In this document: piece after piece, positions 28,233-36,895 of the stretch | Numbering within the stretch: position 1 is the first letter of the stretch | How the letters are laid out: each line of letters opens with the position of its first letter | DNA from: Rhodocytophaga aerolata | Lineage (GTDB): Bacteria; Bacteroidota; Bacteroidia; Cytophagales; 172606-1 | NCBI RefSeq assembly: GCF_030503435.1 | Contig: NZ_JAUKPO010000001.1 | Location: 124,001-188,000 of the forward strand | Reading direction: 5' to 3' | Length of the DNA: 64,000 nucleotides | The notes under the pieces: model-generated | The model's database searches: none | What the model was told of the DNA's origin: nothing | The model's input: the letters and a program-made list of their open reading frames with translations, nothing else | Translations under genes and position numbers: made by a program

Positions 28233-29816
28233 TTACAATAGTATTGCCTTTGAGCTTGCTTCATTGCCTGCCAAGTCTTTGGCTTTTACTATGAACTTAC
28301 TTCCTGATTTTGTAGTAGCGGCAACTGGTAGTATAAACTGGGTAAGCGAGGTAAAGCCAATCCGTTTACCATTCTGGTAAATATCATAACCTAACAATTT
28401 TCCATTATCTGTAGATTTTTGCCATTGCAGCAACTGGCCATTAGCTACCTTTTTAACTTGCACATTGGCTGGTGCAGCGGGAGGCGTTTTATCTGGCCGT
28501 AAGCGTTGCAGGCAATTCATCAGCGAGCGGCTTTCGTGGTAGCAGGCTTTCCAGGCATGTCCTTTGGCCGCAGTCTTCCGGTCGGGCTCTTTGTCTATAC
28601 CACCATCGTACCATCCGCCATGGGTTTTATCAAGCATATATTGCTGCACATAATCCCATTGCTTCTTAAACTTCTCCATATACTGGTGTTTGTCGTTCGG
28701 GTAGGTATCGGCCATTAAAAGTAATGTATTCAATGCTTCTGCCTGTGTCCACCAGTTTTTGGCATCGTGCACAATGGTAATTTTGTCTTGCCCTTTCAGG
28801 TAATATCCCCGGTCGTAGAAGCCTCCCGCTTTTTCATCCCATCCGTTTTCCAGTGCATGATCTACCATTTTTTTAGTGATCCGGACAGTTTTTTCATCGT
28901 GCTTTAACCCTAAAATATGGGAAGCTTCCAGCATCAGGTATGCTGTTTCTACATCGTGGCCGAACGAAACATGGTCTAACCCATAGTTGGCTTTACGGGC
29001 AGTTTCAGAAGAGTCGCGGTAAGAAACTGGCTTCCAGTCAGGCGTTAGAAACAGGGTCAGATACCCTTTGTCTGTTACAATAGTGTCGCGGATCAGGGTA
29101 AGCATTTCCTGAAGGCGTTCCCGTACCAGTTCATCCGGCCATACACTATATAATTCTGCAAACGCTTCCAGCAAGTGAATAGAACTATTCTGGTCTTTAT
29201 AGCCCACTTCTTTATTGTTGGCAGAAGGTGTAAGCACAGGCTTTCCTTCCATACTTAAATGTTGAAAATATCCTTTTTTTACAGGGTCGTGGCTGTGTTT
29301 CTCCAGCCAGGCGAAAGCTTGTTTGGCCAGGTTCAGGGCGGTGGTGTCACCGGTGGTCTGATAGTAGGCAGCCAGGGCATAAATGCCAAACGCATTGCCA
29401 TAAGCTGTTTTCAGTTCATCCATGCGGGGCTTGCCATCCCGGCTTACCCAGGTATAAAAACCTCCGTTTTTTTTATCCCACATGGTATTTTTCAGGAATT
29501 CGTATCCATGCCTGGCAGCTTTAAGGTAAACCGGATTTTGGGGATATAGCTGCGCAGCTTTGGATGGTGTCCAGGTGTGGCGTGCCTGGGTTACAATCAT
29601 TTTATCCTGCGGGCCCGTAAGTTTCCAGTCGTAAGTGAAGCTACTTAAAAATCCACCCTGCTCCTCGTCTATTGTGCGGGGAAAAAACTTCGTTAATAAA
29701 TCCTCTTGCAGGGATTTCTCCATTTGCCTGGCAATTTCCTGCTTTTCGTCAGGAGTGGATGGCAGAAATGCTGTTGAAAAAAATGCCAGTAAGATGAGCG
29801 GAAAACGAATGAGCAT
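28233..29816 (-). CDS. Exported AGE-family epimerase/isomerase with C-terminal Fn3-like domain
   Basis: The 527-residue protein carries an N-terminal signal peptide (IRFPLILLAFFSTAFLPS), an (alpha/alpha)6-barrel of the N-acylglucosamine 2-epimerase / cellobiose 2-epimerase family at about residues 25-430, and a C-terminal beta-sandwich resembling fibronectin type III at about 440-525 ('PPAAPANVQVKKVANGQLLQ', then GYDIYQNGKRIGFT). Barrel landmarks include QARHTWTPSKAA, GGFYTWVSRDGK, GLDHVSFGHDVETAYLMLEA and NWWTQAEALNTLLLM, matching the family's conserved Arg/His residues (RHTW, SFGHD, WWxQAE). Typical AGE enzymes are about 400 residues and cytosolic; export and the extra domain are unusual. 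It may isomerise a sugar outside the cytoplasm. It lies 139 bases downstream of a Tat-exported enolase-superfamily gene, with a terminator hairpin between. Family is sure; substrate is open. Confidence 0.88.
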   Translation of the reverse strand: MLIRFPLILLAFFSTAFLPSTPDEKQEIARQMEKSLQEDLLTKFFPRTIDEEQGGFLSSFTYDWKLTGPQDKMIVTQARHTWTPSKAAQLYPQNPVYLKAARHGYEFLKNTMWDKKNGGFYTWVSRDGKPRMDELKTAYGNAFGIYALAAYYQTTGDTTALNLAKQAFAWLEKHSHDPVKKGYFQHLSMEGKPVLTPSANNKEVGYKDQNSSIHLLEAFAELYSVWPDELVRERLQEMLTLIRDTIVTDKGYLTLFLTPDWKPVSYRDSSETARKANYGLDHVSFGHDVETAYLMLEASHILGLKHDEKTVRITKKMVDHALENGWDEKAGGFYDRGYYLKGQDKITIVHDAKNWWTQAEALNTLLLMADTYPNDKHQYMEKFKKQWDYVQQYMLDKTHGGWYDGGIDKEPDRKTAAKGHAWKACYHESRSLMNCLQRLRPDKTPPAAPANVQVKKVANGQLLQWQKSTDNGKLLGYDIYQNGKRIGFTSLTQFILPVAATTKSGSKFIVKAKDLAGNEASSKAILL

Positions 29817-29887
29817 AATTTGTAGTTAATTTATACCATACAACCGTATGATGATTTTCTTCTGAAAAAGTGACTTAAACATACAAA

Positions 29888-29928
29888 AAATAAACTGCTA
29901 CAAGCAAGTTTGCCAGAGCAGTTTATTT
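29888..29928 (-). terminator. Rho-independent terminator after the third enolase-superfamily gene
   Basis: Arms AAATAAACTGCT (29888-29899) and AGCAGTTTATTT (29917-29928) form a perfect 12-bp stem with a 17-base loop. On the minus strand the stem runs into a T tract (TTTTTTG), as expected for a terminator of the gene ending at 29955. It implies the AGE gene has its own promoter or depends on read-through. Confidence 0.7.
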
Positions 29929-29954
29929 GATAAAAAACCCGAAACCAAAATAAA

Positions 29955-31427
29955 TTAACTCCAAATACGGTCCCAGGAACGGAGTTCGTCCCACTCTTTG
30001 GTGGGTTCGAAATATCCCTCCCCTTTTCTTAAATGTTTTTTTACTACCTCTTCATTCAGTTCTACACCGATCCCTGGTTTTTCAGGCACTTTTACAAATC
30101 CGTTCTGTACAATGGGTTTTTCAATGCCGGTTACCAGGTCGTCCCACCAGGGAGTATCAATGGAGTGATGTTCCAGGGCCAGGAAATTCTGTGTAGCAGC
30201 TGCACTATGTACTGTAGCTAAAAACGAGATGGGAGAAGCTGCATGATGAATGGCCATACCCATTCCATGCTCCTGGGCATAATCGCCAATTTTCTTTGTC
30301 TCCCATATGCCACCTGCACTTCCCGGATCGGGATGCACAATGTCTACGGCCCGTTGCTCAATTAAATTTTTAAAGCCTTCTTTCAGGTAAATATCTTCAC
30401 CGGTAAGGGTAGGCACATCTATTGCCTGGGAAATTTCTTTCCACATATCGGTATATTCCCAGGGCACCATATCTTCCAGCCAGGCCAGGTTGTATTTAGT
30501 AAAGGCTTTACCCAGCATGATATTACTGTTGATCCCCATATGGCCTAAGTGATCGATAGCCAAAGGTAGGTCGTAGCCTACTTTTTCACGTACAGCCGCT
30601 ACAAATTTTTCCATTTCTTCTACACCCTTCTGGGTAATTTGCACACCAGTAAAGGGGTGCATGGTGCGGCCGTAGCTATCATAATTGGCATCCCAGTCTT
30701 TTAATTCGCCATGTGGCAATGCATTGGTAATGGTACCCGGAATGTGTTTAACCATTCCAATATTGACATCCATTTTTAAAAACGTAAAGCCCTGATCGGC
30801 TCTGCCCTTCATACGTTTAGCAAACTCACCTGGGTCATTTACTCTGGGTGTATCGGCATACAGCCGAACTTTGTCGCGGTACTTGCCCCCCAGCAACTGA
30901 TATACCGGAACATTATAGGCTTTTCCGGCCAAATCCCATAAGGCCATTTCTACGCCGGAAACCCCACCACCTTGCCGTCCGTGAAAGCCAAATTGCTTGA
31001 GTTTGCGGAATAATCTTTCTACACTACAGGGATTTTCGCCCAGAATACGGCTTTTCAAAAACAAGGCATACCGTTTGTCGGCACCGTCGCGTACATCGCC
31101 CAGGCCGTATATTCCCTGGTTGGTATCTATGCGCAGCAAGGGAACGTTACCGACCTGTGCAATGCGCATATCAGTAATCTTAAGTTCGGTAGGGTTAGAA
31201 TACCGGTTTACTTTGTGGGTCGTATGGGCAAGTTGGTCTTCCAGGGGCAAGGTTAATAAACCGCCCAGACTCAAGCCACCCAGACCTGCTTTTTGAAGAA
31301 AAGAACGCCTGCCCACTTTATCTTGCTCAACAGTTAATTGATCCTCTGAAACCTCGTTTGTGTGAATAACAGGAGATTCTTCAGGCTCTCTTAATTTACT
31401 CAGCAGATTCAGTACTTTCTTATTCAT
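29955..31427 (-). CDS. Tat-type enolase-superfamily (mandelate racemase/muconate lactonizing) protein
   Basis: The 490-residue protein has a two-domain enolase-superfamily layout. The capping domain (about 80-190) contains TNQGIYGLGDVRDG and ALWDLAGKAYNVPVYQLLGG. The barrel shows FLKMDVN (a KxD-type catalytic motif), LAIDHLGH (first metal Asp), LEDMVPW (second ligand), TGEDIY (third), and MAIHHAASP (catalytic His region), and it ends with PGIGVELNEE. This fits acid-sugar dehydratases such as those acting on galactonate. A Tat-like signal GRRSFLQKAGLGGLSLGGLL begins only at about residue 39, after a long charged N-region; a GTG codon just before the RR is an alternative start. The AGE gene lies 139 bases downstream. 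Superfamily is certain; the substrate is inferred to be a sugar acid. Confidence 0.87.
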   Translation of the reverse strand: MNKKVLNLLSKLREPEESPVIHTNEVSEDQLTVEQDKVGRRSFLQKAGLGGLSLGGLLTLPLEDQLAHTTHKVNRYSNPTELKITDMRIAQVGNVPLLRIDTNQGIYGLGDVRDGADKRYALFLKSRILGENPCSVERLFRKLKQFGFHGRQGGGVSGVEMALWDLAGKAYNVPVYQLLGGKYRDKVRLYADTPRVNDPGEFAKRMKGRADQGFTFLKMDVNIGMVKHIPGTITNALPHGELKDWDANYDSYGRTMHPFTGVQITQKGVEEMEKFVAAVREKVGYDLPLAIDHLGHMGINSNIMLGKAFTKYNLAWLEDMVPWEYTDMWKEISQAIDVPTLTGEDIYLKEGFKNLIEQRAVDIVHPDPGSAGGIWETKKIGDYAQEHGMGMAIHHAASPISFLATVHSAAATQNFLALEHHSIDTPWWDDLVTGIEKPIVQNGFVKVPEKPGIGVELNEEVVKKHLRKGEGYFEPTKEWDELRSWDRIWS

Positions 31428-31733
31428 GGCAGAAGGATAGTTGGGTAAAGGATACTTAGCCGTTTGCTGGTAACGCTAAAAAATGGTGCGTCTACCAATA
31501 AGAGTACATACCTATTAAAATACCCTCAAAAGATTTTACTTTTTTACCCGTAGCAGCAGATTTTGTAGAGAAATCTTTAAATATGTATTAAATCCGTTAG
31601 TATCAAATACTCTCAGGTAATATGCTATAAAAACAGCCTTTCCCTGAAAAAAGAAAGGCTACCTTGAAGGTAGCCTTTTTGCAAAAGTGTATATGTGTAA
31701 AAGTGTATATTTAAATGAACTATTCTAGATCTG
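31428..31733. other. 306-base gap between ABC exporter and enolase-superfamily gene
   Basis: It holds the double hairpin described separately at 31635-31678. Next to it a short direct repeat AAAAGTGTATAT occurs twice, near 31683-31711. The remainder is A+T-rich upstream DNA of the enolase-superfamily gene without a clear promoter consensus or coding frame. Confidence 0.5.
31635..31678 (-). terminator. Terminator with two overlapping, mutually exclusive hairpins
   Basis: Hairpin A pairs AGCCTTTC (31635-31642) with GAAAGGCT (31653-31660). Hairpin B pairs AAAGGCTACC (31654-31663) with GGTAGCCTTT (31669-31678). They share 31654-31660, so only one can form at a time. Hairpin B on the minus strand is followed by CTTTTTTC, giving a good terminator for the ABC exporter gene ending at 31734; on the plus strand it is followed by TT only. 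Confidence 0.75.
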
Positions 31734-33542
31734 TTAACTGACTGGCAGTAAATCCTGGCGGTCAGATTTTTGTTCTTCCTGGTGCTGCCACATATCGATA
31801 AACACCGGGCTGTTGTAGCGCAGCTTTTCGAAAGTACCTTCTTCAATCACATGGCCGTTCTTCAATATATAGATATAATCGAATTGGGTAAGCAAATGCA
31901 GGCGGTGTAGCGAAGAGATAACAGCTTTATCACTGAAGTTTTTAAACAACTTTTTATATAATAGCATCTCTGTCCGGGGATCTACACTGCTGGTAGGCTC
32001 GTCCATAAGTATGATCGAACTGCTGCGGGCTGCAAGAATACCTCTGGCTAATGCCAGACGCTGCTTCTGCCCACCCGACAGATTAACCCCTTTTTCCTGG
32101 ATATTGGTATATAAGCCATTAGGCAATTGCTTCACAATATCTGTAAACTGGGCTATTTCACATACTTCGAGCACTTCCTCTTCAGTAAACGGCAAGCCTA
32201 AGGTAATATTGTAGAAAATAGTATTTTCAAATATTTCTGGCTCTTGTGGAAACAAGGTTACCGTATCGGCAATACCTTCAAAGTGCGGATGTAGTTTGCC
32301 ATCTACTTCCAGCTGAACGCCATTTTCGGGAGCATATAATCCTCGTAACAAAGCAAGTAAGGTACTTTTTCCGCTACCACTTTCGCCAATTAAAGCAATC
32401 CGTTGGCCACGTCTGATCCGCATATTCAACCCGTTCAGCCCACCAGATCCTTTTTTTACGCCGAAAGAATCGGTTCTGGTAAAATTCAGCTGGTTTATCT
32501 GGATGTTTTGCCAATGTTCCGGAAGCGTACTGGTTTCCGGGCGGTGATGCTTCTCATACGCATCTTTGATATTAGCTACGGATTGTACATCTGTATTGTA
32601 CTGAGTTACCTGCGTATAATAATGTGCTACATCATTGAACACACTGGAAAATTGGTTTACATAGCCAATCAGAGTTACTAATCCGCCAATCAGAAAAACC
32701 TCTCCGGGAACCCAGTTTTGAAAGACATAGCCAAATACAATAACCGCATAAATAACGCCTACCAGCATCTGCGCCACAAACCACTTGGTTTCATTGATGA
32801 CAATATTACGCTTGAAAGGCACAAAAACAGCCATTATCTTGCCCATTAAGCCAGCTTCCATACTTTTTTCCAGCCGCAGGGTAATAACGGTTACAATATT
32901 GGAAAGGCTATCGAACAAATTGGAGGTAACTTCATGATCCCGCTCATTAATTTCCTTCAAAGATCTAATGAAAGGCTTATCAAATTTAAAAATTACCCAT
33001 ATAGTAAATATTCCTATTGCCACCCCGATAATGCCGAATAAAGGCGAAAAATAGATCATGGCCGAGAAGGAGAAAATGAACTTGAAAAATGCATGCAGGT
33101 AGACAAATCCGCTCTGAAAAAAGTTTTTCAGCGACTCATACGCCTTGCGGGTACGGTTGATGGTAGCCCCACTATGATGATCCTGATGCCACTTTACCGG
33201 CAAGTGTAATACCTGATGATAAGTTTCACTGAGAAAGTTACGGCTTACATTAAAAGCCAGTTGCCGTTCCATGACTCTGGCCGGCCCATGAAAAGCCCAT
33301 TCTGCCAAACGCAACCCCAGAAAAGCCCCTATATACATCCAGGCATCGGATAACACATCCGCACCTTTCGTTTGTATAGAATTGATAAACCAGCCATACA
33401 AAATAGGATGAGAGGCAGCTATGATGTTTGCTGCGATAAACATGCCATACACCAGCAAAAAACGTTTCCGTTCATGCCGGGCATATTGCCATGCTGTACG
33501 CAGCATAGATATATAGGGATTAGTACTTTTTAAAAAACGCAT
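31734..33542 (-). CDS. ABC transporter, fused permease and ATP-binding domains (exporter type)
   Basis: The 602-residue half-transporter has six membrane helices (about residues 25-320) and a nucleotide-binding domain (about 355-590). NBD motifs are Walker A ALIGESGSGKSTLLALLRG, Q-loop region TLFPQEPEIFENTI, signature NLSGGQKQRLALARG, Walker B SSIILMDEPTSSVDP, and the switch His in ISSLHRLHLL. It should work as a homodimer exporting lipid, peptide or drug-like substrates across the inner membrane. 'PVKWHQDHHSGATINRTRKA' in the membrane domain is the usual coupling-helix region of this class. It is monocistronic, with the hairpins at 31635-31678 downstream. Type is secure; substrate cannot be predicted. 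Confidence 0.94.
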   Translation of the reverse strand: MRFLKSTNPYISMLRTAWQYARHERKRFLLVYGMFIAANIIAASHPILYGWFINSIQTKGADVLSDAWMYIGAFLGLRLAEWAFHGPARVMERQLAFNVSRNFLSETYHQVLHLPVKWHQDHHSGATINRTRKAYESLKNFFQSGFVYLHAFFKFIFSFSAMIYFSPLFGIIGVAIGIFTIWVIFKFDKPFIRSLKEINERDHEVTSNLFDSLSNIVTVITLRLEKSMEAGLMGKIMAVFVPFKRNIVINETKWFVAQMLVGVIYAVIVFGYVFQNWVPGEVFLIGGLVTLIGYVNQFSSVFNDVAHYYTQVTQYNTDVQSVANIKDAYEKHHRPETSTLPEHWQNIQINQLNFTRTDSFGVKKGSGGLNGLNMRIRRGQRIALIGESGSGKSTLLALLRGLYAPENGVQLEVDGKLHPHFEGIADTVTLFPQEPEIFENTIFYNITLGLPFTEEEVLEVCEIAQFTDIVKQLPNGLYTNIQEKGVNLSGGQKQRLALARGILAARSSSIILMDEPTSSVDPRTEMLLYKKLFKNFSDKAVISSLHRLHLLTQFDYIYILKNGHVIEEGTFEKLRYNSPVFIDMWQHQEEQKSDRQDLLPVS

Positions 33543-34013
33543 CGGAAAGTTTTTGATTTTATTTGTTTGTTGGCTGCTTTTACCGTTGGTAACCTATCTG
33601 ACTTAAAAATATGAATGCTAAAATTAATCAGAGGTAAGCTATTCTGTAAAGCAAAAATAAGAAAAGCAATAGCTAAGCAGCTGCCAAAACTGTTTTTAAA
33701 CTTACATACCAGGGCATTGCCGGATATTTCTATAACTTAAAGGGAATACTATGTAAAAAAGCAAAACATACCTGGTATAATCCAAATTACATCTGTGTAA
33801 TAAGTGGTAGGTATTGCTAAAACAAAGGCAGGGTGTAGATCTGGAGAATAAAAGGTAACCGCAGCTAAACCCATTTGTACAACGTGTACATGTAATGCCG
33901 GGAATAACTTAGCCAGTTAATGCGTATACAGCCCCTTTTTTATTACTTTTACTACGTATCCTTATACTGTTTGAGTATATTTTTTCCTGCTCAACTTCCT
34001 ACATACACATGAT
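33543..34013. other. 471-base divergent intergenic region with TGTACA palindrome
   Basis: It lies between the ABC exporter (minus) and the GNAT gene (plus). The one clear element is a 15-base symmetric site TGTACA-ACG-TGTACA at 33876-33890, about 125 bases upstream of the GNAT ATG, which could be a dimeric repressor operator. No coding frame or RNA gene is supported. Confidence 0.45.
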
Positions 34014-34496
34014 ATGCTCACCTATGTTCCACATCTTCTAACGAGCCGGTTAGTGCTGCGGCACTTATCCCTGGAGGATAAAGAACAGCTCTTGCCCATT
34101 TCATTTTACAATGGAAAACCGCTGCATACGCTGGATGAAATAGTAGAAAAGCTTCGGAAAATAGATGCAGACATTGATGCCGGAAATACGATTCATTGGG
34201 GAATTGCCTTAAAACCTGAAGGAACAATAATCGGGACTATTGGCTTTTACAGAGGGTTCCGGGACAATACTGGAGAGATTGGCTATGTGCTCAATGAAAA
34301 ATTCAGAGGACACGGATTTATGCAAGAGGCGATAAAAGCAGTGCTACAAGTTGGTTTCAACCAGCTGCTACTGGATCAGGTTATTGCTTATACCGGCCTG
34401 GATAACACAGCCTCTAGTAAAGTGCTACAAACAGCAGGTTTTACCGAAACTGCCTCAGACCAGGATCAGTACAGAAAATGGATTATATATAAGTGA
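34014..34496 (+). CDS. GNAT-family N-acetyltransferase (RimJ/RimL type)
   Basis: The 160-residue protein is a complete GNAT domain: LLTSRLVLRHLSLEDKEQLL at the N-terminus (the R-L-xLR pattern of RimJ/RimL proteins), GTIGFYRGF, IGYVLNEKFRGHGFMQEAIK with the acetyl-CoA-binding R/Q-GxGxx(A/M) loop (here RGHGFM), and 'AYTGLDNTASSKVLQTAGFT' at the C-terminus. It transfers an acetyl group from acetyl-CoA to a protein N-terminus or small amine; the target is unknown. It converges with the DUF1571 gene only 4 bases away, so the two 3' ends may overlap in transcripts. Confidence 0.9.
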   Translation: MLTYVPHLLTSRLVLRHLSLEDKEQLLPISFYNGKPLHTLDEIVEKLRKIDADIDAGNTIHWGIALKPEGTIIGTIGFYRGFRDNTGEIGYVLNEKFRGHGFMQEAIKAVLQVGFNQLLLDQVIAYTGLDNTASSKVLQTAGFTETASDQDQYRKWIIYK

Positions 34497-34500
34497 TTTG

Positions 34501-35346
34501 TTAAAAATTATACTCTCCGTACTCCCTGCTGAATTCTTCTGCTTTAATAGCCGGATTCAATTCCAGGTTATGAAATTCATAGTGAGCAAACAGGCCCTTC
34601 TCATCATACATCTTCTGCACTATTGGCAGAAAGCTTTTTTTATCAATGTAGAGTAACGTTTTACGGGCATAAGCATTAGGAACTTTTATCTGCTGCCCTG
34701 GCTTTACGTCATCATAATCGTCTATGTCAGGGTTTATTTCTTTAATCATGTAGTCGCTGACAAATAGCTTCTTGGCAATAATAGGCAGATCCTCGCCAGC
34801 TTGTACCGTGTAGGAGATGTATTGGTAAGGAGTATAGTCTATAAGAATTTTATAGCACTCACGGTCCTGGAATTTTGTATCTCCCTGATATAAGAAGTAT
34901 TGATTAAATTGATTACCAGACTTGCCGGCTATGTTTCCCACGACACCTGCTATATAATCAAAACCTATTTCGTGTACGGTGTGATGATTGTTTTTGCGGA
35001 TAACCGATCCAAAAGGAGACAAATTAACAGCTATATACGGAAATGAGGTAGGTTTTACCAGAACTTTGCCGCTATTTTCATTTTCAATCCAGAGCACCTC
35101 TGTGCCTTTGCTGGGAGAATGCAGATAAGCATAGGTTTTCCGGGGAGTATGCAGGTATTTAACATCCTGCTCACCGGTTAGCATTTTGCCTCCTACCCGT
35201 TCCACTTTTTTAAATTTAAATTTCAGGGTTTCTACCTCCTTTGCTGCTGTCAGCATATTATCAACAATTTTTTTGGGAGATAAATCCTGGCCGTGAAGCA
35301 AATTAACCAGACAGAGGGACAGAGATAGAAGAAAAACTTTGAACAT
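34501..35346 (-). CDS. Exported DUF1571-type protein with an embedded LysM domain
   Basis: The 281-residue protein has a signal peptide (FLLSLSLCLVNLLHGQD) and a DUF1571-like lipoprotein-carrier fold: 'ETLKFKFKKVERVGGKM', then 'YLHTPRKTYAYLHSPSKGTE', and at the C-terminus LLYIDKKSFLPIVQKMYDEK followed by FAHYEFHNLELN. Between the two halves (about residues 183-232) is a clear LysM repeat: YTVQAGEDLPIIAKKLFVSD, then IKEINPDIDDYDDVKPGQQI. LysM binds peptidoglycan or chitin. The start at 35344-35346 places the signal at the N-terminus; an earlier in-frame ATG at 35370 adds eight residues. LolA/LolB-like handling of lipids combined with wall binding is a possible role but unproved. It converges with the GNAT gene. 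Confidence 0.8.
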   Translation of the reverse strand: MFKVFLLSLSLCLVNLLHGQDLSPKKIVDNMLTAAKEVETLKFKFKKVERVGGKMLTGEQDVKYLHTPRKTYAYLHSPSKGTEVLWIENENSGKVLVKPTSFPYIAVNLSPFGSVIRKNNHHTVHEIGFDYIAGVVGNIAGKSGNQFNQYFLYQGDTKFQDRECYKILIDYTPYQYISYTVQAGEDLPIIAKKLFVSDYMIKEINPDIDDYDDVKPGQQIKVPNAYARKTLLYIDKKSFLPIVQKMYDEKGLFAHYEFHNLELNPAIKAEEFSREYGEYNF

Positions 35347-35569
35347 AAGCAGATCAGATAACGAAGGCAATAATGAAAAATAGCAAACCCGGTAACAAGT
35401 AATAACGGTTAATACGGAAAATCATTGCATAAATACATTTTATTTCCAGATTAGTGTATTAGCATCTGTACCACAAAAAACAAGCCTTAATCCTAACAGG
35501 CCATAGCCTATTATGCTTTAACAGATAATGAATAAAAGGCCTGCTAATAGCCTGCTATATTCTTTATGC

Positions 35570-35606
35570 AAAAACCTGACATTTTGGTAAACTATGGCAG
35601 GTTTTT
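35570..35606 (-). terminator. Putative terminator of the alcohol dehydrogenase gene
   Basis: AAAAACCTG (35570-35578) pairs with CAGGTTTTT (35598-35606) around a 19-base loop that can itself fold partly (CAT/ATG). On the minus strand the stem ends in TTTTTG, 35 bases past the stop of the gene ending at 35641. Confidence 0.6.
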
Positions 35607-35640
35607 AAAATTAAATATATTTTACCTACTAGCTGTTTTT

Positions 35641-36684
35641 TTACAACGTAGCCATGTCAATGACAAAACGGTAGTGTACATCGCCTTTCAGCATGCGTTC
35701 ATAGGCTGTATTAATATCTTTCATAGCAATTACCTCTACATCAGATGTAATATTGTGTTCGGCACAGTAATCCAACATTTCCTGAGTTTCGGCAATGCCT
35801 CCAATTAATGAGCCAGCTACTCTTCTGCGCTTAAATATCAGGTTGAATGGCATGAGTTGAGGTGCTTCGGGTGGTACGCCTAGCAAAATCATGGTTCCGT
35901 CTAAACGAAGCATGCTGATGTAGAGATTGATGTCGTGTTGTGCGGATACGGTGTCAATAATAAAATCGAAATAGTTTTGTACGCCTTGTAAGGCTTTTTC
36001 ATCTTTAGTAACTACAAATTTGTGAGCACCTAACTCTTTAGCATCTGCCTCCTTAGATGGTGAGGTACTTAACACGGTAACTTCTGCACCCATAGAAGCA
36101 GCTAACTTCACAGCCATATGGCCCAAACCGCCCAAACCTAATACGGCTACCCGGTGTCCTTTGCTTACTTTCCACTGCCTTAATGGGGAATATGTAGTAA
36201 TGCCGGCACACAGCAGTGGAGCTACGCCTTCCAAAGGTAGTTTATCGGAAATACGCAGCGTAAATTTTTCATCTACTACAATATTGTTAGAGTAACCGCC
36301 GTAGGTAGGCGTTTTTCCATCCATTTCCACACTATTATAGGTACCCACCCAGTGCACTTCGCAGTATTGCTCCTGCCCTTCTTTGCAACTGGAACACGTC
36401 CGGCATGAATCTACCAAACAACCAACCCCCGCCAGGTCGCCAACTTTAAAGTTTTTCACCTGGGTTCCTACATTAGTTACTCTTCCAACAATTTCGTGGC
36501 CGGGCACCATCGGAAAAATGGCTCCGCCCCATTCGTCTCGTGCCTGGTGCAGGTCTGAGTGGCAAACGCCGCAGTAGAGAATTTCTATCATAACATCGTG
36601 CGGTCCTACATCGCGTCGTTGGAAATTGAAAGGACCTAGAGGAGTTTTTGCATTCTGGGCCGCATATCCTTTGGATTGTATCAT
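35641..36684 (-). CDS. Zinc-dependent NAD(P) alcohol dehydrogenase (cinnamyl-alcohol/YahK type)
   Basis: The 347-residue medium-chain dehydrogenase reduces aldehydes or oxidises primary alcohols. Catalytic zinc ligands are Cys41 (CGVCHSDLH) and His63-Glu64 (GHEIVG), plus a later Cys in PLLCAGITTYSPL. The structural zinc is bound by Cys94, Cys97, Cys100 and Cys108. The cofactor loop is VAVLGLGGLGHMAVKLA; the residues at the second strand end (LSTSPSKE) resemble NADPH-preferring YahK/YjgB enzymes, which suggests NADP, though this is inference. Length and motifs are complete. It lies 211 bases downstream of the acs gene with a hairpin (36833-36863) between, so the two are probably separate units. 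Confidence 0.93.
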   Translation of the reverse strand: MIQSKGYAAQNAKTPLGPFNFQRRDVGPHDVMIEILYCGVCHSDLHQARDEWGGAIFPMVPGHEIVGRVTNVGTQVKNFKVGDLAGVGCLVDSCRTCSSCKEGQEQYCEVHWVGTYNSVEMDGKTPTYGGYSNNIVVDEKFTLRISDKLPLEGVAPLLCAGITTYSPLRQWKVSKGHRVAVLGLGGLGHMAVKLAASMGAEVTVLSTSPSKEADAKELGAHKFVVTKDEKALQGVQNYFDFIIDTVSAQHDINLYISMLRLDGTMILLGVPPEAPQLMPFNLIFKRRRVAGSLIGGIAETQEMLDYCAEHNITSDVEVIAMKDINTAYERMLKGDVHYRFVIDMATL

Positions 36685-36832
36685 GTTTTTTGTTGATGTG
36701 GTTTGTAAATTTAACAGGCTTCAAGTTAACAAAATCCGTTCATATTTGACAGATGGCTATTTTGTGGAAGGCATTTATTCATGCAATTGTTTTAAAGCCA
36801 ATTTGTAACAATCAGCATATTTTTTTCACAAT

Positions 36833-36863
36833 AAAAGGACTGGGATTTCTGCCAGTCCTTTTT
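36833..36863 (-). terminator. Hairpin downstream of acs
   Basis: AAAAGGACTGG (36833-36843) pairs perfectly with CCAGTCCTTTT (36852-36862) around an 8-base loop. It follows the acs stop (36896) by about 35 bases and ends in a run of T in both directions. Confidence 0.75.
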
Positions 36864-36895
36864 AGTATGATGTTTATAGGGATTGTAGAAGCTAT

